Source of the DNA: Octadecabacter sp. B2R22
Lineage (GTDB): Bacteria > Pseudomonadota > Alphaproteobacteria > Rhodobacterales > Rhodobacteraceae
NCBI RefSeq assembly: GCF_018861045.1
Contig: NZ_JAHKQJ010000007.1
Coordinates: forward strand, 961,511-1,025,510
Direction of reading: 5' to 3'
DNA length: 64,000 nt
The notes beneath the pieces were generated by a model. It was not told where the DNA came from. It ran no database searches and was given only the letters and a program-made list of their open reading frames with translations. Positions 53,184-61,356 of this stretch are shown one piece after another. How positions within the stretch are numbered: position 1 is the stretch's first letter; the number at the start of each line of letters is the position of its first letter. The translations under genes were made by a program, and so were the position numbers.

Positions 53184-53363
53184 TTGACCAAGGCAAAAAT
53201 GCCGGTCGCAAAGCATCGCACGTCACGGGCCGAAGATGCCCGGACGGGACAGGTGTGGACCGAAGAACTGACCTTACATAAGGCCAGCGCCGTTGCGTTG
53301 GACCCTGCTGGAATCGATCCCTTCGCGCTGTCTGGCCGTCTTTCAAGAGTGGGGATTGTATGA
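53184..53363 (+). CDS. Small protein of 59 residues, coupled to the DUF2927 gene
   Basis: A TTG at 53184 follows AAGGAG with 7-nt spacing and opens a 59-codon frame that ends in TGA at 53361-53363. The stop overlaps the ATG of the DUF2927 gene by 4 bp (ATGA), the coupling used by many true neighbours here. The product is basic at the start (AKHRTSRAED) and has WTEELTLHKASAVALDPAGIDPF in the middle. No signal or membrane part and no family recognised. An internal ATG at 53199 is an alternative start. Confidence 0.6.
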   Translation: MTKAKMPVAKHRTSRAEDARTGQVWTEELTLHKASAVALDPAGIDPFALSGRLSRVGIV

Positions 53364-54733
53364 ACCGTACATTCCGTCGCCTGATGGCGCTGTCGGTCAT
53401 GTTCATGACCGCTTGTACCCCCGCCCCGCAATCACCAACGTTGCCCACCCGCACGATGGGTCTGCAAGACAGCTTACCGCCGATGCGATCCTTCGCAGGC
53501 AATACAGTTAACACGCCAACACGGTCTAACCGCGAAATCGGCAAAGATTTCATGGACCTCGCTTTTCAAATGGAAAGTGGCCGCCCAATTGCGCGCCTGA
53601 CCCGTTTTGAGGCTCCAATTACGGTCCGCGTCACCGGACAAATCCCGCCAAGCCTGACACCGGATCTGCGCGCCCTTTTGGGTCGATTCCGCAATGAGGC
53701 TGGCATCGACATCTTTATGACCGGTGCGGCTGATGCCTCTATTACTGTTGAGGCAATTCCACGTGCCGTTTTGAACGCCGCAGTGCCACGTGCCGCCTGT
53801 TTTGTCGTGCCGCGCGTGTCATCTTGGGAAGAATTCAAATCCGTGCGCCGCACTCCAACCGTGGATTGGACCACGCTTGAACGTCGTGACCGCGCCGCTG
53901 TTTTCGTGCCATCCGATGTGGCCCCACAAGAAATCCGCGATTGCCTGCACGAAGAACTGGCGCAGGCTCTTGGTCCGCTTAATGATCTCTACCGTCTGTC
54001 GGATTCCGTTTTCAACGACGACAACATCCACGCCGTCCTGACCAGCTTTGATATGTTGATCCTGCGGGCCTATTATGACCCGGCCCTTTCTAATGGCATG
54101 ACACGCGGTCAAGTCGCTGCACGTCTGAACGCTGTGCTCAGCCGCCAGAACCCCGCAGGTGACACCCGCCCCGCGCGACCGCAAAACGATACCACCCGCG
54201 ATTGGATCGAAAACATCGAGACAGCCCTAACAGGCGGGTCTTCTGGCAACAATCGTCGCAACGCGGCCCTCCAAGCAGTGAGCCTTGCAGGGGCCCATAA
54301 CTGGTCCGGCCCGCGCGATGGCTTTGCCCATTACGCCTTTGGCCGCCTGAATGTCGGCTATGACAGCGATATCGCCCTATCAGCCTTCAACGAATCCCTG
54401 CGCATCTACAACCGCTCCCCTGAAACACGTCTTCACGCAGCGCATGTTTCAGTACAGCTTGCCGCCTTTGCCCTTTCTACTGGGGACGGACAGGCCGTGT
54501 TGAACCTGACAGATAGTTCAATTCCGATCGCCCGCAGCCATGAAAACGCCGCCCTTCTGGCGACTTTGATGATGTTCAAGGCCGAAGCCCTCGAAATGCT
54601 GGGCCGTGCTCCAGAAGCACGCATTGTGCGCATGGACTCTCTGGGCTGGGCGCGTTACGGATTTGGCGCTGACGTGAATGTCCGCGCACGCCTGCGAGAA
54701 ATCGCATCGCTTAATCCACTAAAAGGGACGTAA
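53360..54733 (+). CDS. DUF2927 domain-containing lipoprotein
   Basis: A 457-residue exported protein. A signal peptide ends in a lipobox at FMTAC (Cys about 19). Residues about 60-260 match DUF2927, with the conserved CLHEELAQALGPLNDLYRLSDSVFNDDN segment, which resembles a metalloprotease-like HExxQ helix: here HEELAQALG. The C-terminal 180 residues are helical (TPR-like, with AALQAVSLAGAHNWS, YDSDIALSAFNESLRIY). The function is unknown. It is followed by a 56-residue membrane protein and CoxE. Confidence 0.85.
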   Translation: MNRTFRRLMALSVMFMTACTPAPQSPTLPTRTMGLQDSLPPMRSFAGNTVNTPTRSNREIGKDFMDLAFQMESGRPIARLTRFEAPITVRVTGQIPPSLTPDLRALLGRFRNEAGIDIFMTGAADASITVEAIPRAVLNAAVPRAACFVVPRVSSWEEFKSVRRTPTVDWTTLERRDRAAVFVPSDVAPQEIRDCLHEELAQALGPLNDLYRLSDSVFNDDNIHAVLTSFDMLILRAYYDPALSNGMTRGQVAARLNAVLSRQNPAGDTRPARPQNDTTRDWIENIETALTGGSSGNNRRNAALQAVSLAGAHNWSGPRDGFAHYAFGRLNVGYDSDIALSAFNESLRIYNRSPETRLHAAHVSVQLAAFALSTGDGQAVLNLTDSSIPIARSHENAALLATLMMFKAEALEMLGRAPEARIVRMDSLGWARYGFGADVNVRARLREIASLNPLKGT

Positions 54734-54736
54734 CCC

Positions 54737-54907
54737 ATGATTTATCCTCTCGGCGGTTTGTTTTTCGGAGCATTGCTGGGGGCCTATCGGGCAAAATCCA
54801 AGGGTGGGAAAGTGGCTGACATCGCGCAATGGGCCGCAGTCTTTGCTATGATCTTTGGCGTGATCGGCATGTTCATCGCGATCATCATCACCCGCAGCAC
54901 TGTCTAA
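54737..54907 (+). CDS. Small two-helix membrane protein, 56 residues
   Basis: The frame from the ATG at 54737 gives 56 residues with a short first hydrophobic stretch (about 3-16), a basic loop RAKSKGGKVAD, and a second strong membrane helix (about 30-51). It starts 3 bp after the DUF2927 stop, and its TAA overlaps the ATG of the CoxE gene by one base (TAATG). This tight packing on both sides argues for a real gene that is easily missed by length filters. I recognise no family. Confidence 0.7.
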   Translation: MIYPLGGLFFGALLGAYRAKSKGGKVADIAQWAAVFAMIFGVIGMFIAIIITRSTV

Positions 54908-56091
54908 TGTTTCTGCCCTTCTTCGATCAGCTTCGAAGAGGCGGTGTGCCAGTCTCCTTACGCGAATACCTGACATTTCTGGAAGGCATGGATGCGGGCA
55001 TTGCGACCTATGACATCGAAGCCTTCTACTACCTCGCCCGCACTTGCATGGTGAAAGACGAGCGCAACATCGACAAGTTCGATCGCGCCTTTGCCGCTGC
55101 CTTTGAGGGGCTCGACGCCATTACCTCAGATCAAGTGATGGAAGCTGTCGACATCCCGCAAGAGTGGCTGGAAAAGATGGCTGAAAAGCATCTGAGCGCT
55201 GAAGAAAAGGCCGAAATCGAGGCTTTGGGCGGGTTCGACAAGCTGATGGAAACGCTCAAGCAGCGGCTGGAAGAACAAAAAGGCCGCCACCAAGGTGGCA
55301 ACAAATGGGTCGGCACGGCTGGCACCTCGCCGTTCGGGGCTTACGGCTACAACCCCGAAGGCGTGCGCATCGGGCAAGACAAATCCCGCCACCAGCGTGC
55401 CGTCAAAGTCTGGGACAAACGCGAATTTCGTAACCTTGATGACACCGTTGAAATCGGAACCCGCAACATCAAAGTCGCCCTGAAACGCCTGCGCCGTTGG
55501 GCGCGCGACGGGGCGGCGGAAGAACTCGACCTCGACGGAACGATCCGCGCAACGGCGGAACACGGCTACTTGGACGTAAAAACAAGACCAGAACGGCGCA
55601 ACGCTGTGAAGGTATTGTTGTTCTTGGATGTCGGAGGGTCGATGGATCCGCATATCAAACTGGTGGAAGAGCTGTTCAGCGCGGCCAAGTCCGAGTTCAA
55701 ACACCTTGAACATTTCTATTTCCACAATTGCCTCTATGAGGGCGTTTGGCGGGACAATCGTCGTCGCTGGGATGCGCAAACCCCGACATGGGAAATCTTG
55801 CGCACCTACGGCCCTGACTACAAATGCATCTTTGTCGGTGACGCCAGCATGTCCCCTTACGAGGTCGCCTACCGTGGCGGGGCAAATGAACATTGGAATG
55901 AAGAAGCCGGACAGGTCTGGCTGGAACGCGCACGGGAACAATGGTCTAATAATCTTTGGCTTAACCCCCTGCCCGAACGCTATTGGCAATACACCCAATC
56001 CGTACAGATGATCCGAGAGATTTTTGGCGCAGACAGAATGGTCCCGATGACCCTGCAGGGGATCGAGCGCGGCATGAAGGTGCTCACATGA
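54907..56091 (+). CDS. VWA-domain CoxE-like protein
   Basis: A 394-residue protein of the CoxE-like group. The C-terminal half has a von Willebrand A fold; the MIDAS-type start is LFLDVGGSMDPHIKLVEELFSAA, where DxGxS replaces the usual DxSxS yet keeps Asp and Ser. The N-terminal half is helical, including a SAEEKAEIEALGGFDKLMETLKQRLEEQ coil. CoxE-like proteins act with MoxR ATPases; the MoxR gene is just upstream. The start is fixed by the one-base overlap with the small membrane protein gene. Confidence 0.88.
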   Translation: MFLPFFDQLRRGGVPVSLREYLTFLEGMDAGIATYDIEAFYYLARTCMVKDERNIDKFDRAFAAAFEGLDAITSDQVMEAVDIPQEWLEKMAEKHLSAEEKAEIEALGGFDKLMETLKQRLEEQKGRHQGGNKWVGTAGTSPFGAYGYNPEGVRIGQDKSRHQRAVKVWDKREFRNLDDTVEIGTRNIKVALKRLRRWARDGAAEELDLDGTIRATAEHGYLDVKTRPERRNAVKVLLFLDVGGSMDPHIKLVEELFSAAKSEFKHLEHFYFHNCLYEGVWRDNRRRWDAQTPTWEILRTYGPDYKCIFVGDASMSPYEVAYRGGANEHWNEEAGQVWLERAREQWSNNLWLNPLPERYWQYTQSVQMIREIFGADRMVPMTLQGIERGMKVLT

Positions 56092-56453
56092 TCAAACATC
56101 TTTGGCATACGCACCGTTTGGCCCTGCTCGCTTTTGCGGTTGCTGTAACGGCACTGGGATACTTTGGCGTCAAGACAGTGTCCTCGGCGATTTACTGGAA
56201 CGATCCCGCCCACCAGAACCAGCAGCTCGCGGGGTGGATGACACCGCGTTATGTGGCGCAGTCTTACCATCTCCCCCGTGAATACATGGTCGAAGCGCTG
56301 TTCATTGATCCTGACGCCCCGCCGCGCCGCATTTCTCTTGATGCAATCGCAAACGCAAATGGCGTGTCATTGGCGGATTTGCAGGCGCGCGTGGATGCGG
56401 CAGCAGCTCAACATGACGCCGACCGCGCCGCACGCGCCCCTGCGGGGAATTAA
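56088..56453 (+). CDS. Conserved hypothetical membrane-anchored protein
   Basis: A 121-residue protein with one N-terminal membrane helix (about 10-30) and a periplasmic domain with a SLHLP-type segment, AQSYHLPREYMVEALFIDPDAPPRRISLDAIANANGVSLADLQARVDAA. The latter resembles a small helix-turn DNA/peptidoglycan-type module, but I assign no family. It overlaps the CoxE gene by 4 bp and precedes a DedA gene by 6 bp, so it is part of that operon. Confidence 0.72.
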   Translation: MIKHLWHTHRLALLAFAVAVTALGYFGVKTVSSAIYWNDPAHQNQQLAGWMTPRYVAQSYHLPREYMVEALFIDPDAPPRRISLDAIANANGVSLADLQARVDAAAAQHDADRAARAPAGN

Positions 56454-56459
56454 TCGCCC

Positions 56460-57068
56460 ATGAGTGACTTTCTCCTGACACTGGTGGCGACCTACGGCAC
56501 CACAATCGTTCTGATCGCGACATTCCTAAGCTGTCTGGCCATCCCGATCCCTACATCGCTATTGATGCTGGCTTCGGGCGGGTTTGCTGCAACGGGTGAT
56601 CTCAGCCTTGTGACCGTTGCGGGGGCGGCATTCGGGGGGGCTGTTGCGGGGGATAATTCCGGTTACTGGATTGCGCGGGGTTTTGGCCAACGGGCCCATG
56701 ACTGGTTCCACAAGACGCCCAAACGTGCGTCGTTGATGACCAAAGCCAAAGATTTCTTGGACCGGCGCGGCAGCAGCTCTGTGTTCTTTTCCACATGGCT
56801 CGTGGCGCCGCTTGGACCATGGATGAATTACACCTGTGGAGTGACGAGGTTCAACTGGCCGCGCTTTGCGCTTTGGGCTTTTGTCGGAGAGATTTTCTGG
56901 GTCGGCATCTATGTCGGGCTTGGCTACGGCTTTGCAGACAACATTACTGCCGTTGCTGCCCTTCTGGGCAGTGCCAGCGGGTTCATCACGGCCCTTGTTG
57001 CGACACTTGCCCTCGGCTGGTGGTTGATGCGGGCCGCCAAGAAGAAACAGGCAAACGATACCGCTTGA
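56460..57068 (+). CDS. DedA family membrane protein
   Basis: A 202-residue membrane protein of the DedA/SNARE-associated family. It starts with the family's entry helix, FLSCLAIPIPTSLLMLASGGFAATGDLSL, then GDNSGYWIARGFGQRAHDWF. The usual FxxRFxPxxR motif is altered to FFSTWLVAPLGPWMNYTCGVTRFNWPRF, keeping the last Arg. DedA proteins act in lipid flipping and the proton-motive force. It may belong to the upstream operon. Confidence 0.87.
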   Translation: MSDFLLTLVATYGTTIVLIATFLSCLAIPIPTSLLMLASGGFAATGDLSLVTVAGAAFGGAVAGDNSGYWIARGFGQRAHDWFHKTPKRASLMTKAKDFLDRRGSSSVFFSTWLVAPLGPWMNYTCGVTRFNWPRFALWAFVGEIFWVGIYVGLGYGFADNITAVAALLGSASGFITALVATLALGWWLMRAAKKKQANDTA

Positions 57069-57099
57069 CCTTTGGGCCGGTGCTTTACAGGCTCGCCCT

Positions 57100-58245
57100 A
57101 TGACACTCCATTTTGACACCGCCGAATATGCCGCCCGCCAAGCCATTGCCACCAAAGCGGTGCAAGACGCGGGCCTTGATGCTTTGCTTATGTTTGCACC
57201 CGAAAGTCACCTGTGGCTAACTGGTTATGACACCTTTGGCTTTGCGATGTTTCAGGCAATGGTTTTGACCGCACAGGGCGATATTCACCTGCTGACACGG
57301 ATGCCCGACCTGCGCCAAGCCCGCTTCACGTCTACATTGGCAGACGATCACATCCACGTCTGGCCCGAGTACGAAGGCTGCGATCCGTCCAAAGACCTCG
57401 CTCGGCTATTGGCAGATCTTGGCGTCACCGGAGCAATCGGGTTTGAATCCGACACAGCCGGCCTGACGGATCGCAACGGCCAAGCCCTGCGCGCAACACT
57501 GCGCGACCTGCACGACCATTCTGACCTGATCCGCACTCTGCGGCGAGTCAAATCCCCCGCCGAAATCGCCTTGCACCGCCGCGCAGCGGCCCTCTCGGAT
57601 GATGCGTTGGACGCAGGCTTGGCCGCCACCCATGCGGGCGCGTTTGAGGGGGATATTCTTGCGGCCATGCAGGGGGCTGTCTTTAAAGGGGGCGGCGATT
57701 ATGCGGGCAACGAGTTTATCATCGGGTCCGGCGACGGAGCGTTGCTGTGCCGGTATTATTCAGGCCGCCGCCATCTGGACGCCCAAGACCAGCTGACGTT
57801 GGAATGGTCCGGCGCCTATGCCCGCTATCACGCCGCCATGATGCGCACTATTCTGACTGGCACGCCCACCGAGACCCACATCCGAATGCATGCAGCCGCC
57901 GCCGAGGCACTTACCGCCTGCGAGGCCGCTATAAAACCAAACGCGCCGATGGGTGATGTCTATGGGGCGCACGCAAAGGTGTTCGACGCCCACGGTCTAT
58001 CCCATGCGCGGTTACAGGCCTGCGGTTATGGCATGGGCGCGGTCTACAATCCGATCTGGGTGGATTTCCCTATGTTTTACGAAGGAAACCCGCTTTTGAT
58101 GCAGCAAGGCCAAGTCTTTTTCTTGCATATGATCCTGATGGACAGCGACGCTGGGGCAGCTATGACATTGGGCCATTCTGTGCTGGTCACAGAGACAGGC
58201 TGCGAAAGACTGTCCCGTCATCCTCTCGATCTGCTTGTCAGATAG
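57100..58245 (+). CDS. M24 peptidase-fold protein lacking the metal ligands (creatinase/ectoine-hydrolase-like)
   Basis: A 381-residue pita-bread protein: an N-terminal domain (about 1-140, with WLTGYDTFGFAMFQ) and a C-terminal domain (about 155-381). In methionine aminopeptidase the metal ligands are D, D, H, E, E; here the aligned positions read E235, A246, Y310 (GYGMG in place of GHGIG), H343 and G358. So it should not hold the dimetal site. Creatinase and ectoine hydrolase are metal-free members of the same fold that cleave C-N bonds, and the YNPIWVDFPMFYEGNP segment fits that branch better. The substrate is unknown. Confidence 0.8.
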   Translation: MTLHFDTAEYAARQAIATKAVQDAGLDALLMFAPESHLWLTGYDTFGFAMFQAMVLTAQGDIHLLTRMPDLRQARFTSTLADDHIHVWPEYEGCDPSKDLARLLADLGVTGAIGFESDTAGLTDRNGQALRATLRDLHDHSDLIRTLRRVKSPAEIALHRRAAALSDDALDAGLAATHAGAFEGDILAAMQGAVFKGGGDYAGNEFIIGSGDGALLCRYYSGRRHLDAQDQLTLEWSGAYARYHAAMMRTILTGTPTETHIRMHAAAAEALTACEAAIKPNAPMGDVYGAHAKVFDAHGLSHARLQACGYGMGAVYNPIWVDFPMFYEGNPLLMQQGQVFFLHMILMDSDAGAAMTLGHSVLVTETGCERLSRHPLDLLVR

Positions 58246-58269
58246 GGGCAACGGCCCCATATCTATTCC

Positions 58270-58953
58270 ATGCTCAAGTTTCTCCCCATTTTGTTCGCTA
58301 TTGGCTACGGCATCGTCATGTACCGTCTATCGTCATGGCGTCTGGCCAAGGAGCTGGATGCGAAGTCGACCGAACTTGCAGACGCTAAATTGCGCGATCT
58401 CACGGCCGAAATGGCCAAAGTCGTCGACCTGCCCCGCATCAAGGTGAACATCTACGAAGTGGACCCCGTGAATGGGTTGGCCGCACCAGATGGGCGTATT
58501 TTCATCACCCGTGGATTCTACAAAAAATATCAGGAAGGCGCAGTCACCGCCGAAGAAATGGCCAGCGTCATCGCCCATGAGTTGGGCCACGTGGCCTTGG
58601 GCCATTCGCGCCGCCGGATGATCGATTTTTCTGGGCAGAACGCCCTGCGCACAGCGCTTGCGATGGTTCTGTCACGTTTTATCCCTGGTCTTGGCCCGAT
58701 GATCGCCAATGCCGCGATGAGCATGTTGATGGCTCGGCTGTCCCGTTCTGATGAATACGAGGCCGATGCCTATGCAAGCGCGCTCCTGATCAAAACGGGG
58801 ATCGGCACACAGGCGCAAAAGGATTTGTTTACCAAGCTGGAACACCTCACTGGGGCGCACGGAGCAAGCCAACCTGCTTGGCTGCTGAGCCACCCCAAAA
58901 CCAATGAGCGTATCGCCGCGATTGAGGCCAATGAAATCAATTGGAACGCTTAA
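58270..58953 (+). CDS. M48 family metalloprotease
   Basis: A 227-residue protein with one N-terminal membrane helix (about 3-20) and an M48 domain. The zinc site HELGHVALGHSRRRM (HExxH, about 99-103) is intact and SDEYEADAYASALLIKTG supplies the third Glu ligand. The last residues contain LLSHPKTNERIAAIE. It is a HtpX/Oma1-type quality control protease. It overlaps the convergent PIN gene by 4 bp and lies 24 bp after the M24 gene. Confidence 0.92.
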   Translation: MLKFLPILFAIGYGIVMYRLSSWRLAKELDAKSTELADAKLRDLTAEMAKVVDLPRIKVNIYEVDPVNGLAAPDGRIFITRGFYKKYQEGAVTAEEMASVIAHELGHVALGHSRRRMIDFSGQNALRTALAMVLSRFIPGLGPMIANAAMSMLMARLSRSDEYEADAYASALLIKTGIGTQAQKDLFTKLEHLTGAHGASQPAWLLSHPKTNERIAAIEANEINWNA

Positions 58954-59492
58954 GCCGCCAGCAACTTTCCAAGTCGGGGCAAACGGGCTTTGCGCATCAG
59001 TTTACGCATTTCCCAATCTTCGCCTGACAAACGGCGCGCTTCGGCCAAGACAGCCTCACCGACACGTTGAACAGCATCGGGGTGATCCACCGCGAGACTG
59101 ACCAAGAACCCGTCAGGGTCCACGCGATCCAACCCCTGTTCGGCAAGTTCCCCGCGCGGGAAATCTTTGGCATTCACGGTCATGATCGCGTCTGCTGAAC
59201 AGCCAATAGCAGCCGCCAGAACGTGGATGTCATTTGGATCCGGCAGCCAAAGCCGCGCCTCGACCCCTTGTGGGATCTTAACCTCGGCACGCGGAAACCG
59301 CGCCTGAATTCCGGCTATTTCGCCCCGCGCTATGGTTTCGCCCTCGGGGCCGATTTTGCGGGCTGCGCGCGCCCATTCTTCCAAAATGCGCGGCGACCAG
59401 CGCGGGTCAAACAGACCCTCGCCGGCAACGCCTAAAACGACCTCCCGCATGACGGTCGGGTATAGAACACAGGCGTCGATCAGAACTCTCAT
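58950..59492 (-). CDS. PIN domain ribonuclease (RSP_2648 type)
   Basis: A 180-residue PIN-fold protein: MRVLIDACVLYPTVMREVVL with the first acidic residue, EEWARAA, then LPDPNDIHVLAAAIGCSADAIMTVNAKDF with the later Asp residues. It looks like the RSP_2648 family known from Rhodobacterales. No antitoxin lies next to it, so it may not be a toxin-antitoxin pair. The start overlaps the RlmI stop by 4 bp, so translation is coupled to an rRNA methyltransferase. Confidence 0.85.
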   Translation of the reverse strand: MRVLIDACVLYPTVMREVVLGVAGEGLFDPRWSPRILEEWARAARKIGPEGETIARGEIAGIQARFPRAEVKIPQGVEARLWLPDPNDIHVLAAAIGCSADAIMTVNAKDFPRGELAEQGLDRVDPDGFLVSLAVDHPDAVQRVGEAVLAEARRLSGEDWEMRKLMRKARLPRLGKLLAA

Positions 59493-60685
59493 AGACGGAA
59501 GGCAAGCGCCTTTAGATACCCGCTTTCGGCCAATTGCGGCAGCAGCGGATGATCCGGCCCCGCCTGCCCCGTGTAAACCAGTTGCGAGCGACGCCCACCA
59601 CGGCCAATGCCACGGGCCGACGCATCACGGAACCGTTTCAGGTCTGCGGCATGAGAACAGGAACACAGCACAAGATAGCCGCCTTCTTTGACCAAAGGGG
59701 CCGCCAGTCGCGCAACGCGCTCATAGGCTCGCAGGCCCTTTTCAGCGGTGGGTTTGCTCGGTGCGAAGGCTGGCGGATCACAGACGACAACATCAAAGGT
59801 CTCGCCGTCTTTGCCCAAGGCTTCGAGCACATCAAAGGCATCGCCCTTACGCGTTTCGAACTTGTCAGCAACGCCAGACGCCGCAGCCCCCGCCTCTGCC
59901 AGTTCCAATGCCGCAGCAGACCCATCAACCGCAATGCCGGACGTCGCGCCATTTGCCAAAGCGGCCAATGAGAAACCACCAACATGGCTGAAGACATCCA
60001 GAATACTACCACCCTTGGCCAGTTGCGCCGCAAATGCGTGGTTGGGGCGTTGATCAAAGAACAATCCCGTTTTCTGGCCACCCATGACATCTGCCATATA
60101 GGTCGCGCCATTCATCTGTACGGGCACGGGGCCAGTAGGTTCATCGCCATGTACGACGACCATCTCTTCTTCTAGCCCTTCAAGGCTGCGCGCGCGGCCT
60201 GTGCCGTTCTTGATAACGGTGCTGACCCCCGTCACCGCAACCAAAGCCGCAACAAGAGGCTCGATCATCCGTTCTGCATAAGCCGCGTTCGGCTGGATCA
60301 CGGCCACATCGCCGAAGCGGTCGATGATAACACCCGGCAACCCGTCTGCTTCGGCGTGCACCAAACGGTAGAACGGCGCATCATAAAGCGCATCTCGGTG
60401 CTGAAGCGCACGGGTCAACTTGGCGGCGAACCATGCTTCGTCAATCTCGGCCTCTGGATCGAAATCCAACATACGCACGGCGATTTTTGATTTCGGGTTG
60501 ATCGTACCAAGCCCGAGAGGGCGGCGATCTGCGTCTTCCAAAACGACCAAGCCACCGTGGTCCAGGCCCTTGGTGCGGCGGTCCATAACCAACTCATTGG
60601 CAAAGACCCACGGGAACCCGTGGCGAATGACTTGCGGTTTTGCTTTGGGAAGCAGGCGAACAATAGGTAAAGGGAGCTGTTTCAT
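59489..60685 (-). CDS. rlmI: 23S rRNA m5C methyltransferase RlmI-like
   Basis: A 398-residue SAM-dependent methyltransferase. A PUA domain at the N-terminus (about 5-85, VLEDADRRPLGLGTINPKSKIAVRML) is followed by a Rossmann domain with ILDVFSHVGGFSLAALANGA and the catalytic region VVCDPPAFAPSK and LVLCSCSHA, where Cys acts as nucleophile. It modifies 23S rRNA in the large subunit. It is coupled to the PIN gene downstream. Confidence 0.88.
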   Translation of the reverse strand: MKQLPLPIVRLLPKAKPQVIRHGFPWVFANELVMDRRTKGLDHGGLVVLEDADRRPLGLGTINPKSKIAVRMLDFDPEAEIDEAWFAAKLTRALQHRDALYDAPFYRLVHAEADGLPGVIIDRFGDVAVIQPNAAYAERMIEPLVAALVAVTGVSTVIKNGTGRARSLEGLEEEMVVVHGDEPTGPVPVQMNGATYMADVMGGQKTGLFFDQRPNHAFAAQLAKGGSILDVFSHVGGFSLAALANGATSGIAVDGSAAALELAEAGAAASGVADKFETRKGDAFDVLEALGKDGETFDVVVCDPPAFAPSKPTAEKGLRAYERVARLAAPLVKEGGYLVLCSCSHAADLKRFRDASARGIGRGGRRSQLVYTGQAGPDHPLLPQLAESGYLKALAFRL

Positions 60686-60726
60686 AACAGCCCCCTTACC
60701 GTGTTCATCTTAACTTGGAAAGCGGA

Positions 60727-61356
60727 TCAGCTACCAGCCAGTGTGGTTTGTCCCTGTCCGGTCATTCCTGTCATGTTTTGATAGAACAAGCTGGACAGGT
60801 GACGAATGATACGCACCTTCTGAGTTTCACCTGAGTTGTCCGCAGCCAGCGCCGCGTAGCCACCAAGGCCCGGAAGGTCACCGTTGATGCGGCGTGTAGG
60901 TTCAAGAACCTCACCGGTTTCCGCGTCACGGATTGTCAGATCAAACTTGATCGAGTGGACGCCGCCAACAGAATAGCGTGTGCGTTCTGTCAAGGAATGG
61001 AACCGCACGAGTTCAACGTCAGCAATCACAGGTGTCGCCCCTGTCAGGCCAAGGCCCGCTGCACGAATGGAAGACTGGAACATCTCTGAGATCTGCTCGG
61101 ATCGGTCGCCCAGCGGGTCACCGCGCCAAACGATGTCAGCGATCGGATAATAGGAATTGGCTTCGGACACGGTCATGTCAGCGGGAATAGCAAAACGAAC
61201 CGCATGAAGGGAATAATCCCGCAAAACTTGCGGAGCCGCTTCAGCGGCAAGTCGAGGCGTTTCCAGCGGTGTGTTCCGGGAAACGACATCAGCAGTGGAA
61301 CAGGCTGTCAGGGTGGCGGCGATGGCGCCGAATGCAACGATCTTAAGTAGTTTCAT
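60727..61356 (-). CDS. DUF6778 family lipoprotein
   Basis: A 209-residue protein with a lipoprotein signal (lipobox ending ATLTAC, Cys about 19). The mature part is SYYPIADIVWRGDPLGDRSEQISEMFQSS, followed by a beta-rich region with TRRINGDLPGLGGY. It matches DUF6778, a family of unknown function in Rhodobacterales. It probably sits in the outer membrane. It is leftward and alone, 42 bp from rlmI. Confidence 0.75.
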   Translation of the reverse strand: MKLLKIVAFGAIAATLTACSTADVVSRNTPLETPRLAAEAAPQVLRDYSLHAVRFAIPADMTVSEANSYYPIADIVWRGDPLGDRSEQISEMFQSSIRAAGLGLTGATPVIADVELVRFHSLTERTRYSVGGVHSIKFDLTIRDAETGEVLEPTRRINGDLPGLGGYAALAADNSGETQKVRIIRHLSSLFYQNMTGMTGQGQTTLAGS

